Shown here piece by piece: positions 13,301-28,300 of a DNA stretch of 64,000 nucleotides. The stretch's first letter is position 1; the number at the start of each line of letters is the position of its first letter. This DNA is from Pseudoips prasinana (Eukaryota; Arthropoda; Insecta; Lepidoptera; Nolidae), in contig OX621236.1 in the NCBI GenBank assembly GCA_951640165.1, positions 25,536,948-25,600,947 of the forward strand. The letters run 5' to 3'. The notes beneath the pieces were generated by a model. The model did no database searches and was not told where the DNA came from. It worked only from the letters and a program-made list of their open reading frames with translations. Position numbers and translations under genes: made by a program.

Positions 13301-16300
13301 AAAATTACATTACGACTTGGCTCCGATTATGTTCAAATCAACTAAGATTCGATTATATAGTTACAAAACTATATTAAAAGTATAGAAACGTCATTAATGT
13401 GGGAACATAGTGCTATTATCCATTGCACATGTTTTAATTTATCAATTGCGTGATAAGCCACATTTAATCGAATTAAACAACCTCCAAAAGGGTGTAAGTA
13501 CGATCCACTGGGTTTATATTAGTTGACAAGACGTTTATATTTAGCTCAAAAGGCTTGCACTGCTTCAATAGACATGCGGGGGCGCAAGCCGTCTGGTAAA
13601 AGGCGACTAAACTAAGTAACCCATGTCAGAGGGCATCCCCTTTGGAGTTCGAACCTCGGTCCTGAGGTCCCTTACTTGGATATACAAGAGAGGGTCGGTA
13701 TAGAGGGAAGTTTTGTGCAACTGTAGCTCTACGTTAATTCGTCAGTCACGGGTCGCTCGTCCAATTGAGGATCGGAGGGGTCATTTCATCAATACGAATG
13801 CAAACTAAGGGTTATGGAGGGCGTTGGTGGTAGCGGCGCGATCTCGATTTTACTCTCGGCCGGCGAGTACAAGCCGATATTATATCGGCTTCTATAGAGA
13901 CGCAAGAGTTTCTAATAACCTTGACTTGTTCTACCAGAGTGTATCGTCCGTAGCTTAACGGCAAGACGCCTACCCCGGACTGGTCAAAGGATCGATGCCC
14001 GCCGGACTATGAAATTAATGATTTCCCAGTTAAGAGTTTGATTTAATAAAATGAAGGTCTTTAAGTATGTCTCACTATTAATGTTACTCGTTACATAATG
14101 CTCTTTAAAGAATTCAAAATTATTCATACAAAAAGTCTCGGGACGGAGAAATCATAAGGTAACCATCACTTTCACATAGATTCCTCAGTAAACAAAATGC
14201 GTGCCGTGGCGGGTATGTATTGAATGTTTCTAATTTTATAGATAAACCGGTTTTATCATACGTTAGGGCTTAGTCGCTCTGTAATATTCTGAGTGCACAT
14301 CTTTATCAAGGATATCTATGGCTCTTTGTTTTCCATAATATAAATATATGTAGTAGTGGAAGGAAAGGGCTTTTATTTTTCTAATTCCTCTTATATGCGG
14401 GTTCTAAACCAGTTTATTTATACTCCGGTACGTGACTGCAACTCATTATTATATGCCAATGTAGATGCGAAAGAAAGTATGTACCTACAGAAGGTGCAGC
14501 ATTGGCGGAAAGAAAGCGGGATTAAACAAAAAACAGTTTTATCTGAGTGTTAGATTAGTAAATATGTCCATATATTGAAAAAAAAATACCCAAAGGAACA
14601 TTCGACGATGTATTGTAATGGTTTGAAGAAATCAAATAAAATTAAAGTAAGTATATGTTTACCTCTTTGACTAGCCGTTCGAGTTCTTTGGCAGGTGTGA
14701 CTTCCCCCTCTTCAGCTGTTGGTTTTGTTGCCATGTTCCGAATTTTCGGGCTAAGTGGCGAATGTGATCTGCTGTAATGTAAAAGTAATGATTATTTTTA
14801 CTCAGTGATCACCGAGTCATTCAGTAGTGGCTATCGTTTAGGAACGAATAGATGGAAACGTAAATCTCATCGGTGTTGTTTCAATTGTGGGATGGCAACT
14901 GGAATAATTACTGTTTTAAATAACATAGAATCGACTTTAGCTTCCCTACATGTCTATTGTTGGTCTATCGATTGCGTGTTCAACCGCAGATAATAAGAGC
15001 TCCTAGATTCAACTTCCAGGTCAGGTAAAAAAAGCGATAGAGAAATTTTAGAGCTAACATTATGTTTCAATATCAGCCAGGTGTCTCGAAGTTGGTGGTG
15101 TTACACTGTGCCTCGGAGAGCACGTAAAGCCGTCGGTGTCAGCTGGCTGTCCAGTGTTTGCGAACACGCTTGTGCAATAATGAAATATTGAAATGAAATA
15201 ATGAAATTTATTCAGCACTTGGATATTTACATACACTGGTACTTGTCACGCTCACAATGTATTACATAAACACAGTTTAAAAACAGTACTTAAGGCAACA
15301 AAATATTTTGAATTAGTCCGTCCGTGCGGTCTATTTTGCACTATAACATGTCCCGGGCAGATGGCTAGTCCCCATTGAGATTAGCCATTATAACAACCTA
15401 TTTGAACAACATTTTTATGGGACCATTCCAAAAGCAACCCTATAGAATAAAAAAATATCAAAATCGGTTCACAAGCCATACATGCAATCGAATTAAACCT
15501 CTTTCCTTCGCAGTCCCAAGATATTATATTATTATTAAGTACTATATTACTATCAAATATATGTATATAATTACTTATACAGTCAAGTAACAAGCTTAAA
15601 CGTAAACTTTCTAATGTATTGCAAATTATAAAAAAAGATGTGGCATGGTTTCCGTCCATATGATGGCGTCGATTTCATTCATGAATTAGTTAGGGTGACA
15701 AGAATATACGTATCGTTCGAAAGTTCACTAACCTCATTCAGAAACGCACGTTTCCCAACAGTTAGGTAACAATCAAAATAAACCACTTGTCTACCAATTA
15801 CACTGAGTTCTATTACATACAAATTGATCATTAAAATATCGTGGCATGGTAGGTATGTGTTGCGAAAGAATCTGCTTTGCATGCAGGCCCACACCTAGTC
15901 GCGAATACAAAGCTATGCTATATTTGATATTCAAGTAGGAGGTCCCGGTTCACCTTACTCTACCTTTGCGAGTTCAGTCAATAAAATTCATTAACACTAC
16001 TTTTGACGTATATAACTCGTATTATTAGGACTTTCAAAGAAAGTTCATATAATTTAGGCCTAGGTGTGAGCAAAAACAAAAAGGACTCCTAAAGAATGTT
16101 TTTATACTTTTATCACCCTAAACAATTTGTTTGTGAAACATGTTGTGAGAAACATACATGTTGTATATAATCCATTGATGGGCACATACATATCTATTTG
16201 GTACATTTGGAATCACCTTTAGACATCCTTGAGGGCATTGGATAGGCTGAATTTGAATAAAACACATTTTGGTACTAAAGAAAATTCTTATAGTACCAAA

Positions 16301-19300
16301 ATCGACAACATGGTGCAAAACACTAGGTAAATAATAGTCAAAACGTAGGTTATCATGCTCCTCATAAAATCGCGCGAGTATCCTTAACTAAGCATTTAAC
16401 ATTATTTCGCGGACGTTTGTGTGGGTTACACGTTTACTACGTTCTTTATCTGTTCGCTTAAAGCTATGTATTGATGATTAATTGTTTAATGCCCCAATAA
16501 AGCAAAAAAAACATGTACTTAAACAATAGAAAAGTGGTGCAATAGATTAACACGATTTTTGATGATTTTATATTTATTTAATTAAACTTACGAATTAAGG
16601 TACAAATATGCTAATAAGTATTTTAGTTAGTTAGCGTTTAGTTATTTTATTACATTGTAGCCCAATTCTTTAGCTAAAAAATCGAATGCATTTTTTAATT
16701 GTTTACATTTTTAATAAATATTGCCGAAAATGTGTTTGGCATACATTTGGCCTATACAATGCCCTTAATGCGCCCTTGTCTTACTTATATGCTACAGTCC
16801 AGATTTTTGAATCTAGTTTTCAAGATTTGGTGATGAGTTAGTGAACCAGTGAATGGTTTAAAAATTGTCTACGGACAATCTTCTATTATTATAAACAAAA
16901 TACCATATTTCGTAAAATATTTAAATAAAAATTAGGTACAGGAAAAATAAGAAGGGATTATTCTACCAGCCTTTTGTAATCATCATACATCACAACGCTT
17001 AATAAGTCGGTGCGCGAGTCCGACTAAAACTTCGCCGGTTTTGGTTTTGTTCTGTCCTTCTGATTTTTTTAGTTACCACGACAAATTTCTAGTCAAAAAC
17101 TATTTAGAAAGTTACCACTCCGCGGAGATAGAAATCCATAAAAAGCATTTATAGTGCATCGGAATTTAATAAAAAATCTAGTTATTTTCTAATCTGTTGA
17201 AACCGTCTCTAGTAAAACCAAGGTGTTTAGTAGACACCTATAAATTTTTGACTTAAAGATTTGTGAATTTATATATATAATCCTTGAGATATGACGTATT
17301 TACCCAAAGTAAGAGTAGATAAATATCGCTTAACTTATCTACTCAACACAGTCTTACTTAAGGTAGTCTCACTCTTTTTTGTACAAAAGCAGTACAAAAA
17401 AGACAACTTTAATTTCTGTGTATTAAATGCTAACCTAGCAGGGCTCCGTCGCCCGAGGCCATAGAGTTAACCTTAGTTGGCAATTAGGCTTATCAAATTA
17501 AAAGTAGTCAGCGGCTTTGCTCATGTCTCTATAAAACTAGTTTTGCTGAAGATGAGACTTAGCTAGATCGATTTTTTACCCCGGAAAACCACCGTTGAAA
17601 GTGGGTCGTTTTACCGTTATGACAGTCGTTCATGTGTCATTTGATCACCAAAACAAATAAAAAAAGTGCTCGTTTTCCATACATTCTTAATAGCAGAATG
17701 AATCCTAACGAAAATGCTTTGTATTATCTTTGCTCTCAAATTTGGTGTTAAAACGGTGATTTTTCGTAAGTACTTTAAAATTAATTTAAATACAGTAAAA
17801 GGCTGAATATTTTATAATGAATTTAATCTGAACATCGGAGCAAAGTTTAGTTTAACGCGAGTAATCATACGAGATTTGACATCACTATTTCTATGCTCAT
17901 ATGATTATTAGTAGAAATGAACATACATAAGTACAAAAACATTTAATCGCCAAATGCGCCGAGGCAATAATACATCGAACTGATATTTAAAACCTTACCT
18001 AAATTTAACATTTTATATTGCGACATTTTTCAAGAATGAAAAGAAAAAGAAAATGATCTTCCATTTTAGTAAGTAAGTAAGTTTAGTAACCTCAGTTCTC
18101 CTTACAAGTAACTCTGTTTTACAAATAGATTAGCATTAAAATTTACAGTAATGCTATAAAATTGCATGTTCTAGGTAGACCATATCCTATTGGACACGAT
18201 TTTCTACTAACGATGTTTTTTGTTCCATACCATAGCGTGCTAAAACATGTGACATGTTTCAACCTGCTATCACATTTTTTCTTACCTACGCAGCTAGATG
18301 AAAACTAAGAACAATTGTATAAATTGAATATAATGGGGTTGGTTTAATAAAGCCCATATTTGAGCATAATTCCACATAACTAAAAAGAGATTGTTAAGTT
18401 AAGGTTGTAAAAAGATTGGTAAACACAAATAAACATGTCCGATACGCCAAACGTTTATATTATAAGAGAGATCACTAGCTCTAGGCTAGCTAATTATCAT
18501 TATGCCCTAGGGTTTATATGACTTCTATACAATCTTTAGAAATGCCTCAAAAACTGGCTGGTATTTTAATTTATGAATATTAATGTAATAAATAATTTTC
18601 GTTTGTTTGTAATAATTTCATAAATCATACGTAACAAACTTTGAATTAAAAAACTATTTCTTGGCATAAAGATAAACGTTTGGATATGACAGCAGATAAA
18701 TATTTACTTGCAAACTGGCTGCTTTCCACATCTATAGTAAGTACGTTATATAAGAATAGCATTTATCAATTCGTACCGTTTCCCATTGTTAGCAAATCTC
18801 CGTTGAAGCTTATTTGTTCGTCGGTTAAACCAGTCGCCAACCGGCGATCGCACGGCATTCGACATTTTACAGGAACCACTACACTTGTACCACAAAGAAC
18901 ACTCGGTCACATAGCACTACTTGCTTCAAGACGTCTTGCACCGCGGACTACTTTCGAACAACCTCACCGAGACAACAAAAACTAGTGTCCACCGGCGTTC
19001 AATAAATAAAAAGCGATTCGGTCACGCTGACAGCTCGCGCTGACATTAAAATGTAATCACTTAACATTGCACGCACCTAAACTAATGAGATTTCAGCGGA
19101 CAATGTACTAATGAGTACGACAGTCGCGGGTCGTGTTCATGACTCATAATTACTGCCACATTTAGTGCGATGTCTACATTAATAACGGCCCTGATAGTTG
19201 AGTCTCGTTACTACTACACTAATTCCTACAATCGACTATAAAGGTGACGAGTTACACAATACGATAGACATGACGTATTTACGTGACTATTCCATTAAAA

Positions 19301-22300
19301 AGGAATCACAAATTGAACACAATAACATTGTTGTTTCACCAGTGGCTGTGATAATACTGTGCATATGAGCGACACTTTCTTATGGCCCTGTTAGTACAGA
19401 TAGATAGTAGAGTTATGTATGTAAATTTATCAATACAGATAAGGAACAATATACCGTTTATAAAGATTTCATCGCTATGCAAACATGTCGTTAGATAAGG
19501 TTCGTACAATGGGATGGAATCAACAAAACATCTGCAGTAACTAATGATAATGAAATATCTCAATGCGGCAGGAAGGCCACGAAGCAACATGGAACCACTG
19601 CCCACTAAAAGTATTAAGTACTTATTAGTTTTGGTAGTCATTTCCTTAATTGGGAAACTATTTATCCGTAATTATATTTGGTTATTATAACTAGTTATGT
19701 CCGAATTTTGGGAGATATTTAATGTACAATATATGGCTGTTTACATTGTGTACTCATTCTTCTTAGTTCATGTTTCTTAGGTTTCGCCCGAATTTTCTGC
19801 TGTCAAACCGAAGAATAACGAGAAAGATAAACATACTTAAGGTTTGATGCCACAGACACAGAGGCTTGATACATTGTTAAGGCCTCCCATAACTTGAAAC
19901 TATCAATCTAATAAATAATACAGGTGTGATACTGTTCTTGAATTGCAACTAGTTTAAACCCTGGACAAGCTATTTAATGCAGTTTCAATTTTAGTGTTTC
20001 AAATTGTTTGATCAATACAGGAAAGGCGCAATTATTTTTTGTTATTTCCTCACCTCTTTATGACACATTTTTTGTGGTCATTAATTCCACATTCTTAACG
20101 TTTTATATAGGGATTTTTTTTTACCTACCCGTCGGATAACATTCACAATTATTTAATTAAAGACTATTGCGAAGAATGGAATAGAAGCGAAATTTGCTTT
20201 TTACATGTCTTATAGATATTAATAAAGAAGTAGTTTAGAAACGGTTACTTCTACTTTCAAACTTCCTCTGAATACCCTTACAGACAATCTTAATCTTATA
20301 TATCCTTGGCATCCTAAGTAACCAAGCATCCATCACAATTGTTAATAATTTTAGTATTCCACTCTACGTATGTTAAGGGGATTTTACTAGTATATCTAAG
20401 AATGGCTAACTACGTGTCCCGCAGGTTACCTACTTAGTTATTCCGTAACCTAAGATATTACGAATATAATGACTAACAATAAAAGTATAACGTCAATGGC
20501 TTACTCATTTACAGGTGCAATAAAGTCTCACGCAATATACATCTAAATCTAAAACTTACAAGTCGAGTTGTGTTATGGAGACTGGATCCAATTAATATCC
20601 CAGAAGAGGAGTGATATACAAATGGCTCTATGACAAACCTTAGATAAAACTTTTATTTTGGAAAATTGACGCGCGTGTGTTTCGCGCTTTGTCTATATGA
20701 ATATTATTAGCTAATGAATAGCCTCTTTATTTATAAAAAAAATGAAACACAGATTACATGAGAAACATGTTATCTCATTTAGTCAACTGCAATTCTAATT
20801 AATCGATTCGCATTCCACGTTATCCATGCACGATTTTGCCAATGTCAAGTGAGAATTGATATTATGTAAATATGAATAGTAAATCGCCAAGGATAGTAAA
20901 TAAAATACACGTGGATTACGACATAACTAGTCACGGCAGAATATCTAACGTAATCTAGCAAACTGTATAATAATTTTGGAATGACAAAGACAAAATATAT
21001 CTAGAGATGCCGAGTCCTAGTCGAGTTTCGGCCATGGGGACCAGTCTCAATGGAACCTGTCCATCTGCGCGCGATATGATGCACAGGTGTGTGCCGCAAA
21101 CACAGTTGCACTTTCTATTTTCTCATTCTCATGATTTTGATGTGACGGCTAGCCGACACGACCATAAAGATCTATTATTATTAAACATACTACCGCTAAA
21201 CCAACGAGGCAGCAACCTTCTTACTTGAAACAATATAGACAGATATCAGCTGGTGTAACGGTTTTTCTCATTCGCTCGAATGTAAAATGATAGTAGAGGA
21301 GAAAGAGAAAACATCTCTCAAGCTGAACAGTGTCTCAAAATAAGTAAATAAGGCTAGCCTGGCAAAATATACGGAATGCATACATTTCAGATCATTGAAT
21401 TGTTATACTTTTAAGCTATAAATAAAAGTGGAATATGATTAATTTACATGTTTTTATGGTGTGATGTGTTAACTGAACAGTGGCATTTCTTGCCCATTCA
21501 ACGGACACTGAGCTGCTCACACTTGTGTGTAAAGCTAATCGACCGTGGTGCTAATGATATTACTTGACACTTGCATATAACACTTTCATTTATGACTTGT
21601 ATGTGAGTGTGACCGTTCTTTCGCGGGTTTTAGTAAACTAAAAAGAACTTGCAAGTTTACAAATAAATAAATATCTTGGGACAACTACACATTGCCATCT
21701 TATCTCAAACTAGCAAGACAACTATAGAATGTAATCGCAGACAACTGATAAACAATATTTCTAAATATATTCATATTGTAATAGTTAAATTAAACCCAGA
21801 CACAGACCATATTAAAATCGTGCTCATCACACAAATATTTGTCCTGGGTGGGCATCGAACCCACGACGTCTTGCTTATTAGCCAGGGTCACTCACTAACC
21901 ACTAGATCAACTGACCGATCAAAATAGTTTTTATACATTGATTATTTTGACTGCTGTGGTTAAGGTACTCAGAGTCAGCTCAGAGCAACCATGTGTGTGA
22001 CCGATTTTGAGGTGTTTCGACTCTGTGTGTGCTTTGTGTCGTGAATTTCATATTTGTGAAATCCCCTGCTATGCAGGGATAATTTCCCTAGTGTGGGCGT
22101 AGTCTTTTAACAAGAAAAACAATATAAATAATAATCAATATGAACTAGCATAGCTGGCCGTTAAGAGCACGAGATGAGGTTAAGGAGGCGTAAGTTGACC
22201 TGATATTGGATGAGAGATGCGGAGGATGGTGCTGCTGCGCCGGTGAGCGCATGTTGGAGATTCGCTCGAGCAGGTCGTCCTTGAACGAGCGCGCGCGCCT

Positions 22301-25300
22301 CGCCAACTTGTTGGCGCCGCGCAGCGACCCACGGTGCCCCGAACTCCCCTCGCTGCCTGATTCGTTCTCTGTAATTTTATTGAACCAATTACTTCAATTG
22401 CCACTGTATTAAAATTAAGGATAGTGTTATTGGCGACAGGGAATGGCAGTCAATGTCAATACGTAATTTTAGGTAGGTAGGTATAACTCGTGCAAAACAA
22501 TTTGATTGGGCTCTCAGAGTTTTAATGGTTACATTTATTTATTCATTTCTTATATAATCGCGTAGGCAGTGGTTACCCTAGTATGAAAGTAGTTCCTCCA
22601 GCCACCCAGTCCGTCGCCCTCTGACATGGCTTAACGACTATTGTCTGATGTATACAGCCGATACCGCCAGTTTAACATGCCCACATAAGCACGACAACGC
22701 TCAGAAAACAAATCATATTAGCGGACGCCCATTTATAGCCTGACCGCGTACCTAGTTGCTTAACCTCGCCGATCGTTTACGGACGGGTAAGAGAAATAGC
22801 CTAGAACGCCTCCTAAATAATGCATTAAAACTTCGTGCAATATTGTTGAAGAGTTATGATTGTGTTCTGCCTAATTTGGTAGACATTAATGATTTCCGAG
22901 TATGCATACATTAAAGCGTGGATTGTGCGACTTAATGCCTATCAATTCACATAGATGTTTTTTGTCATCGACTGACACCCATTATAATTAATTGTTGTTA
23001 CATCATACCTAGATTATATAATTCCAGATTATTACTAACACGATTACTTGCACACTCTATACTTTTCAATGAAGATGTTCGTATATGAAAGTTGAATCAA
23101 ATTTTATAGAGATAACATAAGTAGCAGAAATTTCTACAGAATTTTCTTCCAAAATAATAATCATACACCATTTATTCTACATTTCTAAAGTATCTGTTAT
23201 AATATAGTCCAATATGTTAACTTAAAAAAACTATCTAAGTATAATATAACAATTATGTAGAGAGTTTCACCTTTTATATAAAAATAAGCAACGGCTTGAC
23301 AATCGCTTTACGAAATAAATGTCTATTTTTTTATAATATTTTTTTATGTATTTTATTATCAATAAAAATTCCGTTCACTAATTTGATATATCCCGGTAGA
23401 AAATGTAATTGTGTTCTGGAAAACGTCCTTCAACTACACATATCAACTAGCCACTTCTCCATAAAATAAATAACAATAATATGATTTAATAAGTATTTCC
23501 TTATAGTATACAGCGTAGTATTTTATAATTAATTTCAATAAACAAGGTTTAATTTAAGCCTCCAGGTACTAAAGGATAATATGCAATGTTCTAATAAGTT
23601 AATATCCTGAAATAAAATCATAAATATAATATTTTTTGGGGTTAAATAACCGTTTACAATTTGTGCTTTTAATAGACATTTAATAACTATCGTGAGTAGG
23701 CGATAAATATTTTTTTTTATTCCTTTAGAGAAATATAAAGCTAGTAATTTTTAGATACCATTTCCCCAGTATCAGTTTAACCACGGTGTTTTGAAGTCAA
23801 TAGTATTCGCGATAGGAGTATATAAATGTTCAAATGAAACAATCAGAGCATTGTTGGAAATGTTCGACTTCGTATTTGCTAAAAAAATCCATCGAAATTG
23901 AAAAAAACTAATATGTCAAGCCGCATTCTAATTTCGCATATTATGACGGGCAACTACGAAATTCTATACTCCGCGTGATCCAATACGCAATAGTTTTAGG
24001 TTTAAATGATTTTTTTTTTATTCTTTAAACTATTTAGCAAAATTTCAAGACCAAGATAACTCTATTTCCAAAATTATAAGCTGCAATTAAAGAGCAAAGC
24101 TCATTCGCCTGATACAAATTAATCATCACCATCAATAACAAAGAACAATAATATTTATATTCACATTGTATCAGCATAGAACGTTAGCGCGAACATTTAC
24201 TATTATGGATACGTAAACAAATCCCCGAACGTAAACATAGACCAATTTTTGTGATGACCTTATACACGTGATACATACAATTACGTCATCGTGACATTGG
24301 GCGTGATTGAACATCTAATACAAACATTCCAACATTAAAAGGTCACAAGATGATGAGAACTATAAAAACCAGCCAAGTGCGAGTTATGGCTCGCTATAAA
24401 TAGGGATCTGCACTTATTAGATCACAGGATGCCCTATCTGAGTTCGGAACACCATTCCAGGAAAATGGTTCGTTATATAAAAATATTAATCGTTGGCCAT
24501 CATTTATATCGATGATTTGATAATGCGACGCCTCGTTACTGCGATACCAGTTTTCTTAGTTGTTTCTCAATATCGACAACCAAAGCCTTTGTTTCTTCAA
24601 TGTAACGTTACTTTAAAAACTTTTAGCCAGCTGTTATGTCATACGAGTTAATTTTCTATTATTGCACACCTTTATTAAGGAAATAATGTATCCCCAATAA
24701 GAATTTCATTTCATATTACTAAAATAATTATAAAAAGAAGATAAGTTTTAATGATAATGTTAAAAATTAAATATTCTTACTACAAAATATAACATCTATT
24801 CTGGTTATATGCCATTGCCATCCTTAAATAATCAAGTTTCTGTGATCACATTATCTTTTTCATACATAAGTTAGTAATCAAGCAAATCTTTAGAGGCTAT
24901 CGTAGCTAAAGGTAGCTTGGTCGCAACACTCGAAACACATGGCGATGGCATCAGTCATGAATTCTGCCAACCAGTCACCCACAAGAACAGAACGTTAAAT
25001 TGTTTTTAATTTTAGGAACCAATGACTGTTTTCATTTTGCAATGGATTTGCGTAATCCTTTTTACTTGTATGCTATTAGTTCTGAAAAATAAATCAGTTA
25101 TGATGTATCAGGACAGTTATAAAACTAAAGTCGGAAATATCTCAACAGCATATAATTATAATAACTAGCTGTGACTCGCGATTTTACCTGCTTTAAACGT
25201 TATAAATTATAGCCTTTGTGTTATTTGTATATATAAGCTATATCACTACAAAGTTTCATCAAAATCTCTTCGGTAGTTTTTGCGTGAAAGAGTAAGAAAA

Positions 25301-28300
25301 TCCATACTCACAAACTTTCGCATTTACAATATTAGTAGGATTCACGCTCTCCACGATAATTCATAACTCATAAGTGTCATAACTTCATAAAGAGTTGTAA
25401 ATACGTTCCTTCATTGTTTAAAAAGCTAAATAAAGATAGAACTTTGGATAAAAAAGAAAATGTCTGGGGTTAAATTCTACTGCGCCCGTAAGCCGTAGCC
25501 GCCGTAGGTAACCTCTTATACATGTGACCCCTGTGTAAAATTAAACGGTAGGAACATTTAACTTAAGTTAGCGTTCTTTTACTCTATAGCAACTCTAATG
25601 GGAAAGCTGGGAGTATTACCGAGAACGTGTTCTGTGGGCTTACAGAAGCTTACAGAACACGCACCCGGTAATAGCATTATTATGTTCATGTTGCGGTACT
25701 CTTACCTTACTCGTATCTAGAATGAGTAAGGTCGCCAGCGCTCATCGGGGGGAGCGACGCCACAAACACCACAAACTAATAAAGTATGCTTGTTGGCCGA
25801 CCGTAATTTCAGTCAAATTTAACAAATTCAGAAACCACTTACTAACATATTTATATACGTAATTTTCGAAGGGACTGGATACATGTCTACCTGTATCTGC
25901 CAGTAATTTAAAAATACCGTACAATATGATGCGTTGGTTTTATTAGTGACAAAAATTGACAAATTTTGAAAATAAAAAAGGTATTTAGGTACAAACTTCA
26001 ACAAATATATACATAATGACAAAAAAAATCAAATGACAGGTCCGTATATCATCCAACTTATCGTTATAAGTTATCTTCGTAACTTTGCGGCTTTTCGTAC
26101 ATAAGAATGGACAAAGATCTCCTTTATGGCAATTGATTACGTAACCCTAAAAATGGATGGTGTTCATAACTGACATCATATCTACATACCACAAACAATG
26201 TAAATTTTAGTTTGTAATCTGCTCCACGATAAATACGGAATGCCATTACTAATGCATTAAGTTTAATTAATAAACTCTAAATTGAAATAGTTTAAGTTAT
26301 CCAACTTAGAGCTATTTATTGTTATTATCGTGAACAACATTTTAATGCTATATTACAGGGTTTTTTTTAAATGTGAGCAAAATTCAAAGTGACCGTAATA
26401 AGCAATGCTTAATGTTGATATATTTCTACATTATTGCCTACAGACAATAATTGACCACGGAAGAAAAAGGTATAGATTAGTATCGTTATTAATAGATACC
26501 GATACCGAAAAAAGTATTTCACACTAGCCAATTTTAAAACTAAATATTTTCAAGTTCATTACTTAATGTATATGTTACATTATTCAGTAAATTTTAAGAA
26601 CCTGAAGAGTATACTTAGTCAAGAACTAAACTTTTTTTACTTGCGTGTTTTATGTTAGTATTATTAGATGAGAGCAGTATTCGCAAGATCGATAACTGTT
26701 ACAGCAATTTACTTAGCTACCGATGACAGGTGCTTGCATGCATTGGATTGCGGTTTGCATAATCTAGCTGTATATTATATATTGATACATTACTTAATGA
26801 CATATTTTCCTATACCTCTTTGGTTAGTATAAGACACTGAAATTACTACTACGGGTCCAACAAATAGTCATATTTAAAACATTCTTGGAATCTTCACACA
26901 TAATCCCAATATAAACAATGTTTAAACCATTTACCAAACCCTTACGCGATAATAAAATTCACACTTCATTCAAAAAATGTACTGTTCTAGTCATACATTT
27001 CGTATGAAAAAGTAAATGATTTCGCTAATTTTACAAGGTTTCTATAAGGTGCTCGGATTGATTCGAAGAACTCTTTAACTATGAATACCTATTTACGTTG
27101 CAAGTTTCACAAGTATGTCACAGGCCAGACCGGATTGAAGCATACTAGGTTGGCCTAGGCGCTACTACTTTTTCACCCAGGGAGAGCAGACAACTGAGGA
27201 CCTTAAAAATACCTGACTAACTAAACTTTGAACGTTTTTACGTATCATAGTTAATTCAGGCTTGGGTGACAACATTTACGCAAAATAAAGCAGATAATTA
27301 CTTACTCCAATAAATACAATCACAAACTAAATAAGAAAAATCTCCTTAGTAGCTAGATAAGCTTTTGGTTCCAAATGTACACATATAATCTACAGTAGCT
27401 ACCAAACAAACATAATAATATGAAATATTACAAAGTTATATTAGGGATACCTATATTCGGATTAACAAATGCAAATCAACTCTTTGTCCTCCCTCAGTCA
27501 AGCAGGAAAAATCCAAAGATTCAAAGACATGTGTGGTACAGCTTAACAGGAAAATATCAATTAGGTATACGCTTACATACAAGTAATTGAAGTCAAAATT
27601 AAAAGAATGCAGGTACTAGTATAATTATATATAAAGTATTAAAGCTGATAATTAAACAACCTACCTTTAAAAAATGCAGCGACGTAGAAGATGAATCTTA
27701 GATGCACAACAATAAAACATAGAGAATAGTAAAATGCAGCGTACAGAAAATGAACTAGGGGTCACACTACAGGAGAGATATAAACGTAGTAAACATAAGT
27801 AAGTTTATCAATATAATGGCGATGACGCGTGAGTTTATAAATACACACGGAGGCGACAGGAGGACGCGCCCAAAGTCGCGGTGACGACTGGCGACGAGTG
27901 AACCAGTGAACCTCAGCACACACCGAACGCGACAGACGGTCGCCGCGGTACATACGCGCTTCCCAAGTCCGATCCGAATGCGTCATACATAACACATCGC
28001 AGCCACACAACCGATGTTAACTCCTACTTAGCATGCAACTTCGGTATTACATGGCCGTCCTGACGTTGCCATGTCCCTTAAACGTATTCATAGTAGGCAA
28101 ACATAGTGATGTTTGAGGCGCAACAGAACTAAGATGATTAGTTTCATAGCATTTATTCAATGCAAATTAAATGTAGCAATGACTATTTTAACCATTTTCA
28201 TTGGTGTATATCTGGCACACATAAATATTTATGAGAATCACAAAGCACGCTTCGTATTATGTTTATTTTCTTTTCTGCATGTATGTATATACAATTAGAA

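Noticed and set aside
18680..18985. 101-codon ORF
   Set aside because: No motif, no gene context and no splice partner in either strand.
22180..22404. 74-codon ORF over C3G exon 2
   Set aside because: Wrong frame for the exon and runs across both splice sites.
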